Assembly (NCBI GenBank): GCA_022820925.1
Contig: JAJEEO010000013.1
Location: 1-48,914, forward strand
Direction of reading: 5' to 3'
From: Acidimicrobiia bacterium
GTDB lineage: Bacteria > Actinomycetota > Acidimicrobiia > Acidimicrobiales > Poriferisodalaceae
DNA: 48,914 bases
Positions within the stretch are counted from its first letter, which is position 1, and every line of letters starts with the position of its first letter. Below, one piece after another: positions 11,467 through 21,100 of this stretch. A model generated the notes under the pieces. That model searched no databases. It worked only from the letters and a program-made list of their open reading frames with translations, and was not told where the DNA came from. The position numbers and the translations under genes were made by a program.

Positions 11467-12078
11467 TTAGGCACCTGCGGGGACGCGGTCGCGACCCCGT
11501 CGTGCACACGCTGCCACATGGACGGCGGCGGCACCGGCACCCTCCAGCGCAGCGGCCGCCGCCGCCAACGTGGCCCCGGTCGTGAGCACATCGTCGACGA
11601 GCAATACCCGGCGGCCAACCGCACTCGATCGGCCTGAGAAGCGCGGCCCGGACAGCCTCGCCGAACGTCCGGTGCCCGACTGCGCGGCAGATCCGATACG
11701 CCGCAACAGCCGCGCAGGACGGACTTGCAGCGCCTTGGCGGCGGCACGCGCCAGCGTTTCTGCCTGATCGAAACCGCGGGATCGGCGATGAGCGGCCGTC
11801 GTCGGCGCCCAGGTGACTGTGTCGACCGACTCCATCGCGATCAGGCCGAGGTGGGTGAGCGCGAGCGAATCTCCCAGCCACCTGGCGATCGCGCGCTCGC
11901 CGCGGTACTTGAGCGCGTGTATGAACTCGCGCCCGACCCCCGAGTGGGAGAACAGCAGCGCGACCGAGTCTGCACCGGGCACCGACGCCGGCTCGGGCGC
12001 CTCCAGTGCTTCCACGCATGCAGCGCAGGGACACCAACCCAACTGCCCGCAGCCGGGGCACCTCACCTCGAACAGCAT
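11467..12078 (-). CDS. comF: ComF family protein (phosphoribosyltransferase fold)
   Basis: A 203-residue ComF-like protein. The N-terminus has paired cysteines in CPGCGQLGWCPCAAC, a likely zinc finger, and the C-terminal half has the PRPP-binding motif VLLVDDVLTTGAT. WAPTTAAHRRSRGFDQAETLARA is also typical of the family. ComF proteins take part in DNA uptake in competent bacteria; in most Actinomycetota the role is unknown. It is the first gene of comF-hpf-secA on the minus strand, 65 bases from hpf. The C-terminal ARRGRDRVPAGA is short and unremarkable. Confidence 0.88.
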   Translation of the reverse strand: MLFEVRCPGCGQLGWCPCAACVEALEAPEPASVPGADSVALLFSHSGVGREFIHALKYRGERAIARWLGDSLALTHLGLIAMESVDTVTWAPTTAAHRRSRGFDQAETLARAAAKALQVRPARLLRRIGSAAQSGTGRSARLSGPRFSGRSSAVGRRVLLVDDVLTTGATLAAAAAALEGAGAAAVHVAACARRGRDRVPAGA

Positions 12079-12090
12079 GGGCCGACCCTA

Positions 12091-12107
12091 GGTGCGGCCC
12101 TGCGGGC
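12091..12107 (-). terminator. Hairpin between ahcY and comF
   Basis: GCGGCCC (12091-12097) and GGGCCGC (12101-12107) form a perfect 7-bp stem with a 3-base loop. On the minus strand it starts about 20 bases after the ahcY stop and ends 12 bases before the comF start, consistent with a terminator of ahcY. A U-tract is not seen. Confidence 0.5.
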
Positions 12108-12127
12108 CGCTGAAGCGATTTATCCCG

Positions 12128-13594
12128 CTAGTAGCGGTAGCGGTCCGCCTTGTAGGGACCGTCGGCGTCCAGACCGAGATAGTCGGCCTGCGACGGCGTG
12201 AGGCGGGTGAGCTTCGCGCCGAGCTTGTCGAGGTGCAGGCGGGCGACCTCCTCGTCGAGCCGCTTGGGCAGCACGTGCACGTCGGCGGGCAGCTCCTCCG
12301 CGTGTGCGTGCAGTTCGAGCTGGGCGAGCACCTGGTTGGTGAAGCTCATCGACATCACGAAGCTGGGATGACCGGTGGCACAGCCCAGGTTCACCAGCCG
12401 GCCCTCGGCGAGCACGATCACCGAGTTGCCGTTGGGGAACACGAACTCGTCCACCTGGGGCTTGATCTCGTTGCGACGCACGTCGGACATCGCCATCAGG
12501 CCCGCCATGTCGATCTCGTTGTCGAAGTGCCCGATGTTGGCAACGACGGCCTGGTGCTTCATGGCCGACATGTGCTCGGCCGAGATGATGTCACGATTTC
12601 CTGTCGCGGTGACGTAGATGTCGGCAATGTCGAGCACGTTCTCGAGCCGGTCGACTTCGAAGCCTTCCATCGCGGCCTGCAACGCGTTGATGGGGTCGAT
12701 CTCGGAGACGATCACGCGGCAGCCCTGGCCGCGAAGCGCCTGCGCGCAGCCCTTGCCGACGTCGCCGTAGCCGGCGACGAACGCCACCTTGCCGCCGAGC
12801 ATCACGTCGGTGGCCCGGTTGATGCCGTCGATGAGCGAGTGCCGGCAGCCGTAGAGGTTGTCGAACTTGGACTTGGTGACCGAGTCGTTCACGCTGTAGG
12901 CCGGGAACGTCAACTCGGAGCGACTCGCCATGTCGTAGAGCCGGTTCACCCCGGTGGTGGTTTCCTCGGAGACGCCGCGGATGCCAGCGGCGATCTCGGT
13001 CCACAGACCCGGCTCGGTCTGCTGCAGCTCGGCAAGCAGCTTGTGCACCGCCACCTCATCGGGCGAGGCGGCGTCGGGGCCCTCGGCTGACAGCTCGGGC
13101 ACGGTGCCGTGGGCCTCGTAGCGGGCGCCGAGGTGGACCATCAAGGTGGCGTCGCCGCCGTCGTCCACGATCAGCGTCGGCCCGGGGCCGTCAGGCCAGC
13201 GCAGGGCCCGGTAGTTGCACCTCCAATACTCCGCCAGCGTCTCGCCCTTCCATGCGAAGACCGGCACTCCCCGCGGTTCAGCAGGCGATCCATCGCGGCC
13301 GACTGCCACGGCGGCTGCGGCCTCGTCCTGGGTGGAGAAGATGTTGCACGACGCCCACCTCACCTGCGCTCCCAGATCGACCAGGGTCTCGATGAGCACC
13401 GCCGTCTGCACCGTCATGTGCAACGAACCGGTGATGCGGGCACCCCGCAGCGGCTGCACATCGAAGTGCTGGGCGCGCAGCGCCATCAGGCCGGGCATCT
13501 CGGTCTCCGCCAGCTCGATCTGGCGACGCCCAGCCGGGGCCGCGCTGAGATCAGCTACTTCGAAATCATCGATCAGGCGCGACGGGGGGGTCAT
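12128..13594 (-). CDS. ahcY: Adenosylhomocysteinase
   Basis: A 488-residue enzyme that reversibly splits S-adenosylhomocysteine into adenosine and homocysteine, clearing the product inhibitor of methyltransferases. Visible are the start [36 protein letters not shown], the active-site region NRLYDM then [17 protein letters not shown], the NAD-binding [18 protein letters not shown], and the C-terminal YKADRYRY, which contacts the neighbouring subunit's NAD. Length is typical of the longer actinobacterial form. GAGGTGAT lies a few bases before the ATG. It is followed by a hairpin at 12091-12107. The PGI/PMI, Trm112-like and ManB genes upstream are conserved neighbours in this phylum. Confidence 0.97.
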   Translation of the reverse strand: MTPPSRLIDDFEVADLSAAPAGRRQIELAETEMPGLMALRAQHFDVQPLRGARITGSLHMTVQTAVLIETLVDLGAQVRWASCNIFSTQDEAAAAVAVGRDGSPAEPRGVPVFAWKGETLAEYWRCNYRALRWPDGPGPTLIVDDGGDATLMVHLGARYEAHGTVPELSAEGPDAASPDEVAVHKLLAELQQTEPGLWTEIAAGIRGVSEETTTGVNRLYDMASRSELTFPAYSVNDSVTKSKFDNLYGCRHSLIDGINRATDVMLGGKVAFVAGYGDVGKGCAQALRGQGCRVIVSEIDPINALQAAMEGFEVDRLENVLDIADIYVTATGNRDIISAEHMSAMKHQAVVANIGHFDNEIDMAGLMAMSDVRRNEIKPQVDEFVFPNGNSVIVLAEGRLVNLGCATGHPSFVMSMSFTNQVLAQLELHAHAEELPADVHVLPKRLDEEVARLHLDKLGAKLTRLTPSQADYLGLDADGPYKADRYRY

Positions 13595-13633
13595 GGGATC
13601 ACCTCGCTGGCAGTCGGCCGACAGCTTGCCGCC

Positions 13634-14662
13634 TCAGGCAAGAAATGCCTTCAGCTCTTCGAGCAGCGGGATCGGACCGGGGTCGCGCCCCGCAGCCGTG
13701 GCGAAGCGCAGGCTCAGCACGTCGACCTGATAGACGAGGTCGAACAGCTGCGCCAGCGCACCGTCGCCGGCGGCGCGCAGCTCGCAGTACGGCACGCCGA
13801 CCTGCCCGCCTTCGAGGACGCCCCGCGTGAAGTCGTAGCGACGCTGTATCTGCGGATGCTCGAAGTCGTGCCTGAGCGCGATGACCGCGAGCGGCGAGCC
13901 GCTGCTGGATGAGTCGGCGAGGTCCCATCCGGCCAGCTCGTTGTGGCACAGCTCGGGCATCGCGCTCGCGTAGGCGGGCATCTTGACGTTCTCGTTGACC
14001 TGGGCCTTGGCACGGCCCGCTGCGACCATGCCGAGCGCACCGGCGCCGTAGAAGATCGGCACCATGTCCCCGGCGCCGACGGCACGCACCAGCTCGTCGA
14101 GATCGCTGCGGGGCTCGGTGCCCCGGCGTACGCGAAGCTGCGCCGCCGCTGCGGTGACCCCGTCTGCGACACCGCTCAGCAGCCCGACCCGTTCGAGCGC
14201 CATGAGCGGCGCGACCGAGATGGCCCCTACCGCTGCCCTCGGCATCGGGATGGTGCCGTCGACCTCGTACAGCGGGACGTCCCACCGGCGGGCCAGCTCG
14301 CCCAGCCGCCCGCCCGAGGTAACGGCGATGATCGACGCTCCGGCCTCGTGGGCGGCCGTGACCGCCTCGAGCGTCTCTTCGGTGTTCCCGCTGAACGACA
14401 CCGCGATCACCAGCGTCGACGGGCCGACGAACGCGGGGCACTCGTAGCCCTTGGCAACAGTCACCGGCACCGGCATCTGCGGCGACGCGAGCGCAGCCAC
14501 GATGTCGCCGGCAACGCCCGACCCGCCCATGCCCAGTGCGACGACGCCGGCGATCGGCTCGCCGAGGGCCGGTCCGGGCACTGCCGACGCGGCGGCGAGC
14601 GCTGCTTCGAGCTGCTCAGGGAGGGAGTCGACTGCAGCCGCCATTCCCATCGAGTCAGTCAC
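13634..14662 (-). CDS. Bifunctional phosphoglucose/phosphomannose isomerase-type SIS protein
   Basis: A 342-residue protein with two SIS sugar-isomerase folds. GMGGSGVAGDIVAAL near the start and the phosphate-binding SFSGNTEETLEA around residue 110 mark the first SIS domain; the second half holds VPIFYGAGALGMVAAGRAKAQVNEN and MPELCHNELAGW, typical of PGI/PMI enzymes, where Glu and His residues carry out aldose-ketose isomerisation. It probably interconverts fructose-6-phosphate with glucose- or mannose-6-phosphate and so feeds ManB at 14968. The GTG start overlaps the Trm112-like stop by four bases. In mycobacteria the matching gene stands between manB and sahH, as here. Confidence 0.85.
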   Translation of the reverse strand: MTDSMGMAAAVDSLPEQLEAALAAASAVPGPALGEPIAGVVALGMGGSGVAGDIVAALASPQMPVPVTVAKGYECPAFVGPSTLVIAVSFSGNTEETLEAVTAAHEAGASIIAVTSGGRLGELARRWDVPLYEVDGTIPMPRAAVGAISVAPLMALERVGLLSGVADGVTAAAAQLRVRRGTEPRSDLDELVRAVGAGDMVPIFYGAGALGMVAAGRAKAQVNENVKMPAYASAMPELCHNELAGWDLADSSSSGSPLAVIALRHDFEHPQIQRRYDFTRGVLEGGQVGVPYCELRAAGDGALAQLFDLVYQVDVLSLRFATAAGRDPGPIPLLEELKAFLA

Positions 14663-14913
14663 TGGTCTGTCTCGGGGGCCGGAACAAAGGTCGGGCTGAG
14701 CTCGCCGTCCGCGATGCGCGTGTCGTAGGTCGCCGCCGTGGGCGGATCCACGTCGGTGGCCTCGTCGATCAGCAGCACGGGAATGCCGCCATCGATCCGG
14801 TAGGCCCGACCAAGGCGCGGGTTGTACAGCAGGTCGGCCTCACCCACGTAGTACAGCGGCCCCTTGTCCGCCGGACACGCCAGGACCTCCGCCAGCACCG
14901 GATCAAGACCCAC
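14659..14913 (-). CDS. Trm112-like small protein
   Basis: An 84-residue protein starting MGLDPVLAEVLACPADKG, then ADLLYNPRLGRAYRIDGGIPVLLIDEA, the pattern of the Trm112/YcaR family (PF03966). In eukaryotes and archaea Trm112 activates methyltransferases; the bacterial role is open. Only one cysteine of the usual zinc site is present (CPAD), so metal binding is doubtful. A perfect AGGAGG lies just upstream of the GTG start. Its stop overlaps the start of the PGI/PMI gene, so the two are coupled. The gene pair with manB is a conserved actinobacterial arrangement. Confidence 0.8.
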   Translation of the reverse strand: MGLDPVLAEVLACPADKGPLYYVGEADLLYNPRLGRAYRIDGGIPVLLIDEATDVDPPTAATYDTRIADGELSPTFVPAPETDQ

Positions 14914-14967
14914 GCACGCCTCCTGAGACCGCGGCCAGCCGTGCGCCGCCGCCGGCTGCGAATCCGA

Positions 14968-16326
14968 TCATGCCAGCAGCGTGCTGATCTCGCTCACCCG
15001 CTGCGCCACCGCATCGGCGTCAGGAGCCTCAAGATTCAATCGGAGCAACGGCTCGGTATTGGACGGCCGCAGGTTGAACCACCAGTCGCCCCCGTCCACG
15101 GTCAACCCGTCCAGCCGGTCCTGCGACAGCCCGGCGAAGTGCTCTGCAGTGCGGCCGAGCACCTCGTCGACATCGGCAACGCGGGTGTTGATCTCGCCCG
15201 ATGAGGCATAGCGATCGAGCGGCGCGAGCAGCTCAGACAGGGGCACAGCGGCACTGCTCAGCGTCTCGAGGGCGATGAGCGCAGCGATGAGACCCGAATC
15301 GGCCCGGTAGTTGTCGGCAAAGTAGTAGTGGCCGCTGTGCTCGCCGCCGAACGTGGCACCGGTGCGGGCCATCTCGGTCTTGATGTAGCTGTGACCCACC
15401 CGGGTGCGCACGGGCTGGCCGCCCGATTCGGCGATGGCCTCGGGAACGGCCCGAGAGCAGATCAGGTTGTACAGGATCGGCCCCGGCCCGTGTCGTCGCA
15501 GCATGGCCTGCGCCACCAGCGCAGTGAGCATCGACCCGCTCACGGCGCGACCTCGCTCGTCAACCAGGAAGACGCGGTCGGCGTCGCCGTCGAATGCGAG
15601 GCCGACGTCCGCACCGGTGGCCAGCACTCGCTCGCTCAGATCGACGAGATTCTCGGGCCGGATGGGGTCGGCGGGATGGTTGGGAAACGTGCCGTCGAGC
15701 TCGCCGTAGAGCAGCTCGATCTCGAAGGGCAGCGGCCCGAAGACCGCCGGCACGACATGACCGCCCATGCCGTTGGCCGTGTCCGCCACGACGCGCAGGG
15801 GCGCCAGGCTCTCGACATCGACAAACGCACGGACATGATTTGCGAACGTGTCGAGCAGGTCGCGCCGGGTGCGCCGGCCCCGGGCGGCGCCTGCGATGCC
15901 GCCGGCCGCTGCTCGCTGAGCGATCTCGGCGAGGCCGCTGTCGGCACCCACCGGCGCAGCGCCGGGTCCGCACAGCTTGATGCCGTTGTATTCCGCTGGG
16001 TTGTGCGAGGCCGTCAGCATCGCGCCCGGCATGTCCATGCAGCCTGAAGCGAAGTAGAGCAGATCCGTCGAAGCGAGCCCGAGATCGATGACGTCGACCC
16101 CGGCCGACTGGACGCCGTCCGCGAACGATTCCGCGAGCTCGATGCCGCTCGGGCGCATGTCACGGCCGAGCGCGATGCACTCGGCACCGGACCACTGGGC
16201 GAACGCGAAGCCGATCGCTCGCGCTGTTGAGGGTGCCAGCTCGTCGGGATAAATCCCACGTATGTCATATGCCTTGACAACCGCTGCCAGACGTGCCGTT
16301 GACTCGGGTGGGATGCGGTCCGTCAT
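14968..16326 (-). CDS. manB: Phosphomannomutase/phosphoglucomutase
   Basis: An alpha-D-phosphohexomutase of about 452 residues that converts mannose-6-phosphate to mannose-1-phosphate (or the glucose forms). All four functional loops are visible: the phosphoserine loop MLTASHNPAEYNG, the metal-binding AFDGDADRVFLVD, the sugar-binding FGGEHSGHYYF and the phosphate-binding LRPSNTEPLLRLN. Start at the ATG 16326 (MTDRIPPEST) fits the family; the frame stays open upstream but has no conserved sequence. With ManC (35722) and Gmd (31394) it supplies GDP-mannose and GDP-4-keto-6-deoxymannose. It leads the group manB, Trm112-like, PGI/PMI, ahcY on the minus strand. Confidence 0.94.
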   Translation of the reverse strand: MTDRIPPESTARLAAVVKAYDIRGIYPDELAPSTARAIGFAFAQWSGAECIALGRDMRPSGIELAESFADGVQSAGVDVIDLGLASTDLLYFASGCMDMPGAMLTASHNPAEYNGIKLCGPGAAPVGADSGLAEIAQRAAAGGIAGAARGRRTRRDLLDTFANHVRAFVDVESLAPLRVVADTANGMGGHVVPAVFGPLPFEIELLYGELDGTFPNHPADPIRPENLVDLSERVLATGADVGLAFDGDADRVFLVDERGRAVSGSMLTALVAQAMLRRHGPGPILYNLICSRAVPEAIAESGGQPVRTRVGHSYIKTEMARTGATFGGEHSGHYYFADNYRADSGLIAALIALETLSSAAVPLSELLAPLDRYASSGEINTRVADVDEVLGRTAEHFAGLSQDRLDGLTVDGGDWWFNLRPSNTEPLLRLNLEAPDADAVAQRVSEISTLLA

Positions 16327-16575
16327 AACGCTGCCAGAGCCTATGAGGCGGAGCCGCGAGCCCCTGCCAGCGCCACGACGCCAGGGCCTCAGAGGGCACG
16401 GATTTGCAGGTAATCGAGGCTTCCTCGAGGGGCCTTCGGCACAAGCCCAGTCCGCCTGAACCGCGCAGTAGTGCGCGGCGCTCCGCGGCAACGCCCTTGC
16501 AATTCGCGCCCGCTTCTCCCTATGGTGGTTGCAGAGAGTGGGATACGAACCTGCCTGAAGCAAGCGAGAGATGTG
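16327..16575. other. Intergenic region between divergent manB and kamA
   Basis: The longest gene-free stretch of the window, 249 bases. It must hold both divergent promoters, but I see no convincing -35/-10 pair. Small inverted repeats are present (GCGCA-GTAG-TGCGC and CGAGG-CTT-CCTCG). GAGAG before the kamA start is a modest ribosome binding site. No RNA gene is recognised. Confidence 0.5.
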
Positions 16576-18156
16576 ATGAGCAAGAGTAAATACCAGCCAA
16601 CAGACCGGGAACAATTGGTTCTTGATGCGGTCGAAAATCCCCGGTATGACCGCCAGATCGTCAATGGTCTCGAACCCTTCATGAGCGGCTCTGCGCCTGA
16701 AGAATTCAAGAGCTTTTATACCCCACAAGAACTCGCAGACTTACAGGAATTACGCGGTACTGAGCGCGACGTTGAAGCGCGAATGCCCGTCAAGTTGACG
16801 CGTCATTATTTCGATATGGCGACCTCAAGTTCTGCGCTACAAAAACTCGTGAAGGCATCGCCGGATGAGACAGTGAATTTGGAAGGAGATCCGGACCCAG
16901 CGAATCAATTGGACTACAGCCCGATCGAAGGACTTCTGCACAAGTATGAGATGGGTCTGCTGTATGTCATTTCGACATGTTCAGCGCATTGCCGCTTCTG
17001 CTATAGAGAAGAACTCATCGGTCGCAAGGAAATCGAACGTGCTGACGGCACGCTCAAGAAGAAGGGCCTTGCGAACGTTCTGGAGATAACCGATTACATC
17101 CGGTCGCATAACGAAGCAGTGGCGGCCAATGGCGGAACGCACCCCGAGACCGGTCGACCGAAGCTGAGAGAGATCCTTCTCTCCGGCGGCGATCCGATGG
17201 TGCTGCCCAATTCCAAGCTGGCTGCTTGGTTCACATCGCTGGCGGAGGCCGGCACCGAAGCCATCCGCGTCGGCACCAAGGAGCTGGCCTTCTACCCCGA
17301 CCGCTTCGACGATGCGTTCTTTGCGATGCTCGATCGCTTTCACGAGGTCTATCCGGATGTCGCGATGCGGTTCATGATCCACTTCAACCATCCCGACGAG
17401 TTCCTCGTCAAGGACGCCGACGGCAGCTACATCGCGGACGACAAGGGCTTCCTGCGTTGGCGTGCGAACACGCGTCAGGCCCTCGACGCGCTGGTGTCGC
17501 GCGGCTGGATCAGCGTCGAGAACCAGACGCCGATCATCGCCGGCGTCAACGACGACCCCGACGCACTGCGGATCCTGCAGCGGACGCTGAAGGGCGTCGG
17601 CGTCGAGAACCACTACTTCTTCTGCGGTCGCAACATCGTGGCCTACAAGGCGTTCAACGTGCCGATCGAGCGGGCGTGGCAGCTGCTCAACGAGTCCCAG
17701 CGCGGCCTGTCGGGCGTGGAGTCGCATGCGCGGCTGACCATCGTGCACTACAAGGGCAAGACGGAGGTCTCCGCGGTGACCGACGGTCCGATCGCAGGGC
17801 TGCGGGGAGCCGAGAACGGCGTCGTGATCTTCAAGGTGCTGCGCAACCCGGCCCACGCTCCCGATCGGGGCAAGGTGACCATCGTCGGCCGGAACCCCGA
17901 GGCGCTCTGGTTCGACGAATACGAAGACCGGGTTCTGCTTGACGAAGCGGGCCTCTTCAGCCAGCAGCGACCGAGCGGCGTCGCCATCCCGCGCTCGCGC
18001 TCACGGCACCACGGAGCCCGCGACGGCCGCTCCGGCACCACGGCGAGACCCGCACCGCTCATGGCCGTTGTCGGGGGCACCGATCGCCGTCCGCATCCCA
18101 AGAGCCGCACCAGCGGCGCCCCAGAGCCCGCCGTGCGCGACGCCCAGGAGGCCTGA
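16576..18156 (+). CDS. KamA-family radical SAM protein (lysine 2,3-aminomutase-like), mosaic composition
   Basis: A 526-residue radical SAM protein. Cys135, Cys139 and Cys142 in STCSAHCRFCYR form the CxxxCxxC iron-sulfur motif, and LLSGGDPMVLPN is the glycine-rich SAM region typical of KamA enzymes. It resembles lysine 2,3-aminomutases in MGLLYVISTCSAHCRFCYR and NQTPIIAGVNDD. However, the PGGGGK loop that holds PLP in classical aminomutases is missing; the matching region reads RLTIVHYKGKTEVSAV. A basic, low-complexity tail of about 65 residues follows. The first 600 bases are about 51% GC by my count, the later part about 65%. Start at 16576 gives MSKSKYQPTD. A true aminomutase role (beta-lysine) is possible but not established. 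Confidence 0.75.
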   Translation: MSKSKYQPTDREQLVLDAVENPRYDRQIVNGLEPFMSGSAPEEFKSFYTPQELADLQELRGTERDVEARMPVKLTRHYFDMATSSSALQKLVKASPDETVNLEGDPDPANQLDYSPIEGLLHKYEMGLLYVISTCSAHCRFCYREELIGRKEIERADGTLKKKGLANVLEITDYIRSHNEAVAANGGTHPETGRPKLREILLSGGDPMVLPNSKLAAWFTSLAEAGTEAIRVGTKELAFYPDRFDDAFFAMLDRFHEVYPDVAMRFMIHFNHPDEFLVKDADGSYIADDKGFLRWRANTRQALDALVSRGWISVENQTPIIAGVNDDPDALRILQRTLKGVGVENHYFFCGRNIVAYKAFNVPIERAWQLLNESQRGLSGVESHARLTIVHYKGKTEVSAVTDGPIAGLRGAENGVVIFKVLRNPAHAPDRGKVTIVGRNPEALWFDEYEDRVLLDEAGLFSQQRPSGVAIPRSRSRHHGARDGRSGTTARPAPLMAVVGGTDRRPHPKSRTSGAPEPAVRDAQEA

Positions 18157-18161
18157 CCGGC

Positions 18162-21100
18162 TTACGCCCGGGCTGTGTCAGCAGTCGACGGCGCAGCGTA
18201 TGGGTCGTACGCGCCGGCCCCGGCGCGGTGGCGAATGCGCCAGATGTCAGCAACCACCCTCAGCGACTGGGCTGCGAGGCGGACCGTGGTGTCCGCGGTG
18301 TGGTCGACCGCTACCGGAACTTCGGTCGTCGTCAATCCGAGATGCTCAACGAGGTACAGCACCTCGACATCGAAAGCGAATCCGTCGATGACGCAGCGCC
18401 CGAAGATCGTCCGCGCTGCCTCTTCGGTAAAGCCCTTGAAGCCGCATTGGGTGTCGCGATAGCGGCGGAGCAGCACGACCCGCGTGAAGGCGTTGAACAG
18501 GCGGCTCGCGAACGCTCTCGCCGCCGGCGCAGGAGTGATCGTGCGGGCTTCGGCATGACGCCGGTTGCCGAGCGCGACGTCGGCGCCGGCCTCCAGCGCA
18601 TCGATGAGCGAGTTGAGCTGGCCCGGGGGGTAGGCCAGATCGACATCGGTGAACAGACGGAGCCGCCCGTTGGCGGCGAGCATGCCCGCCCGCACTGCAG
18701 CGCCCTTGCCACGATTCGCAGCCTCGGCAACGACGATGTCGGCACCGGCACGCCGAGCTGCTTCTGCGGTGCCGTCGGTGGACCCGTCGTCGACTACGAC
18801 GATCTCGAGGTCGCCGCCTATGGCGGGGTTGTCGCGCAGGGCGGCGCTCACCTGCGCCACTGCCGGACCCACCAGGTGTGCAGCCTGATAGGCGGGCAGC
18901 ACGACCGACACGGCTGGCTGTGCGCGCCCGATCTCTGCTGCGTCGTGGCCGCCCCCCGCGTCGAGCTGGGCTGTCGCTGCGCCGAGCTGGGCTGTCGCTG
19001 CGCCGAGCTGCGCTGCGCGCCGAGCCTCGGCGGCCGAACGGCTCTCGAATCGTCCCGGCGGCCGAACGGCAACGAGCGCCAGCGCCCCAAGCCCGATGAG
19101 CGTCGTCAGCCACGCGAGATACTCGACGGCGGTGGCGCCGTAGGTGAGCTCGACGTCGGTGCGTGTGGGGATCACCACCATCCAGTTCGGCGTGACGCGG
19201 TAGGGGCCGTCGGCGCCGTCGACTGACCAGTTCGGGAAGTAGGACATCTTGACGAGCACCGGCACTCCGGGCTCGTCGACCGAGAACGACAGCCGTTCCC
19301 GGTCGATGTCCACGTTGCTGACCTGCACAGGTGCCAGCGCGCGTCTCGGGGCTGCGCTGAATCTCGTCAGCGAGGCGGGCGGGGCACCGTCAGGGTTGGG
19401 CGGCGCCAGCAGCGCCACCCGAGACCAGTGCGACGGACCGTCGGCAGCGATGGGCACGTCCCACGCCGCCGGATCGTTGAACCAGATCGCCGCAGGATCG
19501 GTCCAGGCTCGTCCTGCGTGGGACACGCCCTCGGCGACGGCGGGCTCGAAGCGCAGCGGCGACACCACGTCGCTGCCGTCGACGCGATAGATCGACCACG
19601 GTCCCGAGGAGGCAATGTGGACCAGGTCGGCCGAGTCGTGCGCGGCGGTCGTGGCCTCGGCACTGAACGCCGCGTAATAGCGCACTCCCGACATCTGCAG
19701 GTGCGCGACGCCGAGTCCGAAATCCAGTGCGCTATACGGCAGACCGCGCATGGGGCGCGACGGCGCAGCCGACAGTTCCGACTGCATGAGGAAGTGGAAC
19801 GGCACGGTCGGCGACGACTCGAAATAGAGGCCTTCCATCGAGGCGATGCAGCCATCGGTCCACTGCGGCAGCAGCATCGGAGCCATCGGGGTGCCGTACG
19901 CGCCCACGATGTCGCGGTCGTATTCCCACAGCAATCGCCCGCAGCCGTGCTGCTGACCCACCTCATCCATCGTCGTGACGAACTCGTAGTACTCGGGATA
20001 GGCGGGACGTCCCTCGTAGCCCCGGAAGTTCCAGCCCGCCCATCCCGACACGAAGTTGCGGTCCTCCGATGACACCGTGAGAGGACCCCAGCGGAAAGCC
20101 CCGCTGGCGTCGAACCTGCCGCCGGGGGCATCACCGAAGCGCAGGGCCAGCAGGCCCAAAGCTGAGATGAGCGCCACGACCGGCAGCGTCAGCCGCAGCC
20201 AGTGCACGACCGGCAGTCCCGATCGCAGTGAACCCTCGCCCGCAGACGAATCCCGGCGTGTCAGACCTTCGATGATGAGCCACAGCCCAATCGCCGCCAG
20301 CAGGTACAGCGCCAGGTACCAGAACGGCAGGATGCGTGCGTTCCACAGGCGGTGCTGGGGCCAATGGACGAATCCCATGGCCATGGTGAACGCGATCGCC
20401 GTCCACGTCATCGCCGGGCGGTGCCAGCGGGCAAGACCCACCACTGCACCCGCACCGGCGAGCACCAGCAGCCAGGTGATGCTGTGAAAGGTCCCCTCAG
20501 CCCCGATCTCGTCGGTGAAGAACAAGTGCTCTCGCACCGAGGTGAGCCGCTCCCAGCCCATGTCGTTCATGAATGCCCGGCGGGCCGCGAACGGCACCGT
20601 CCAGAACGCCGACACCGCGCCGCCGATCACGCCGATGACGAGCGCGTGCCACGACCTGCGCCACTCGCTCAGCGCAAGTCCGGCGATCGCCGCCGCAGGC
20701 ACCGCGAGTCGCCACAGAGGAGCCTCGGTGATGTTCCACACGGCGGCCCACAGCATGATCGCCGCGATCGACACGCCCATCGCCGGCACCCGGCCGATGC
20801 GATCCGGCAACGTGTGCAAGCCGCGCACCGCCACCATCCCGACGCTGGCGGCGACCGCGAACGCGAGCGGTATCGGATGGCAGAGTGCGACGAACGCCAG
20901 CATGAAGCTCGCCCGGGCACGGCCGGTGCCCCGCTCGAGCGAGCGCCACAGCATCCCGAGATACACCAGCGTTGCTGACAGCGCGATCGAGAACGCGAAC
21001 TCCCCCGCCAGGGTCGATGCAGCGTTGCCGCCGTAGATCGTGAAGTTCACGTCGAAGACGAACAGGAGCCCCGCGACCGGCAACAGCATCCGCAGCGGCC

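Noticed and set aside
11402..12061. Long open frame continuing upstream of hpf
   Set aside because: It overlaps comF, which has conserved motifs in another frame, and the extension has no family similarity.
13595..13633. SAH or SAM riboswitch before ahcY
   Set aside because: Only 39 bases separate it from the upstream gene, too short for these structures, and a plain Shine-Dalgarno is present.
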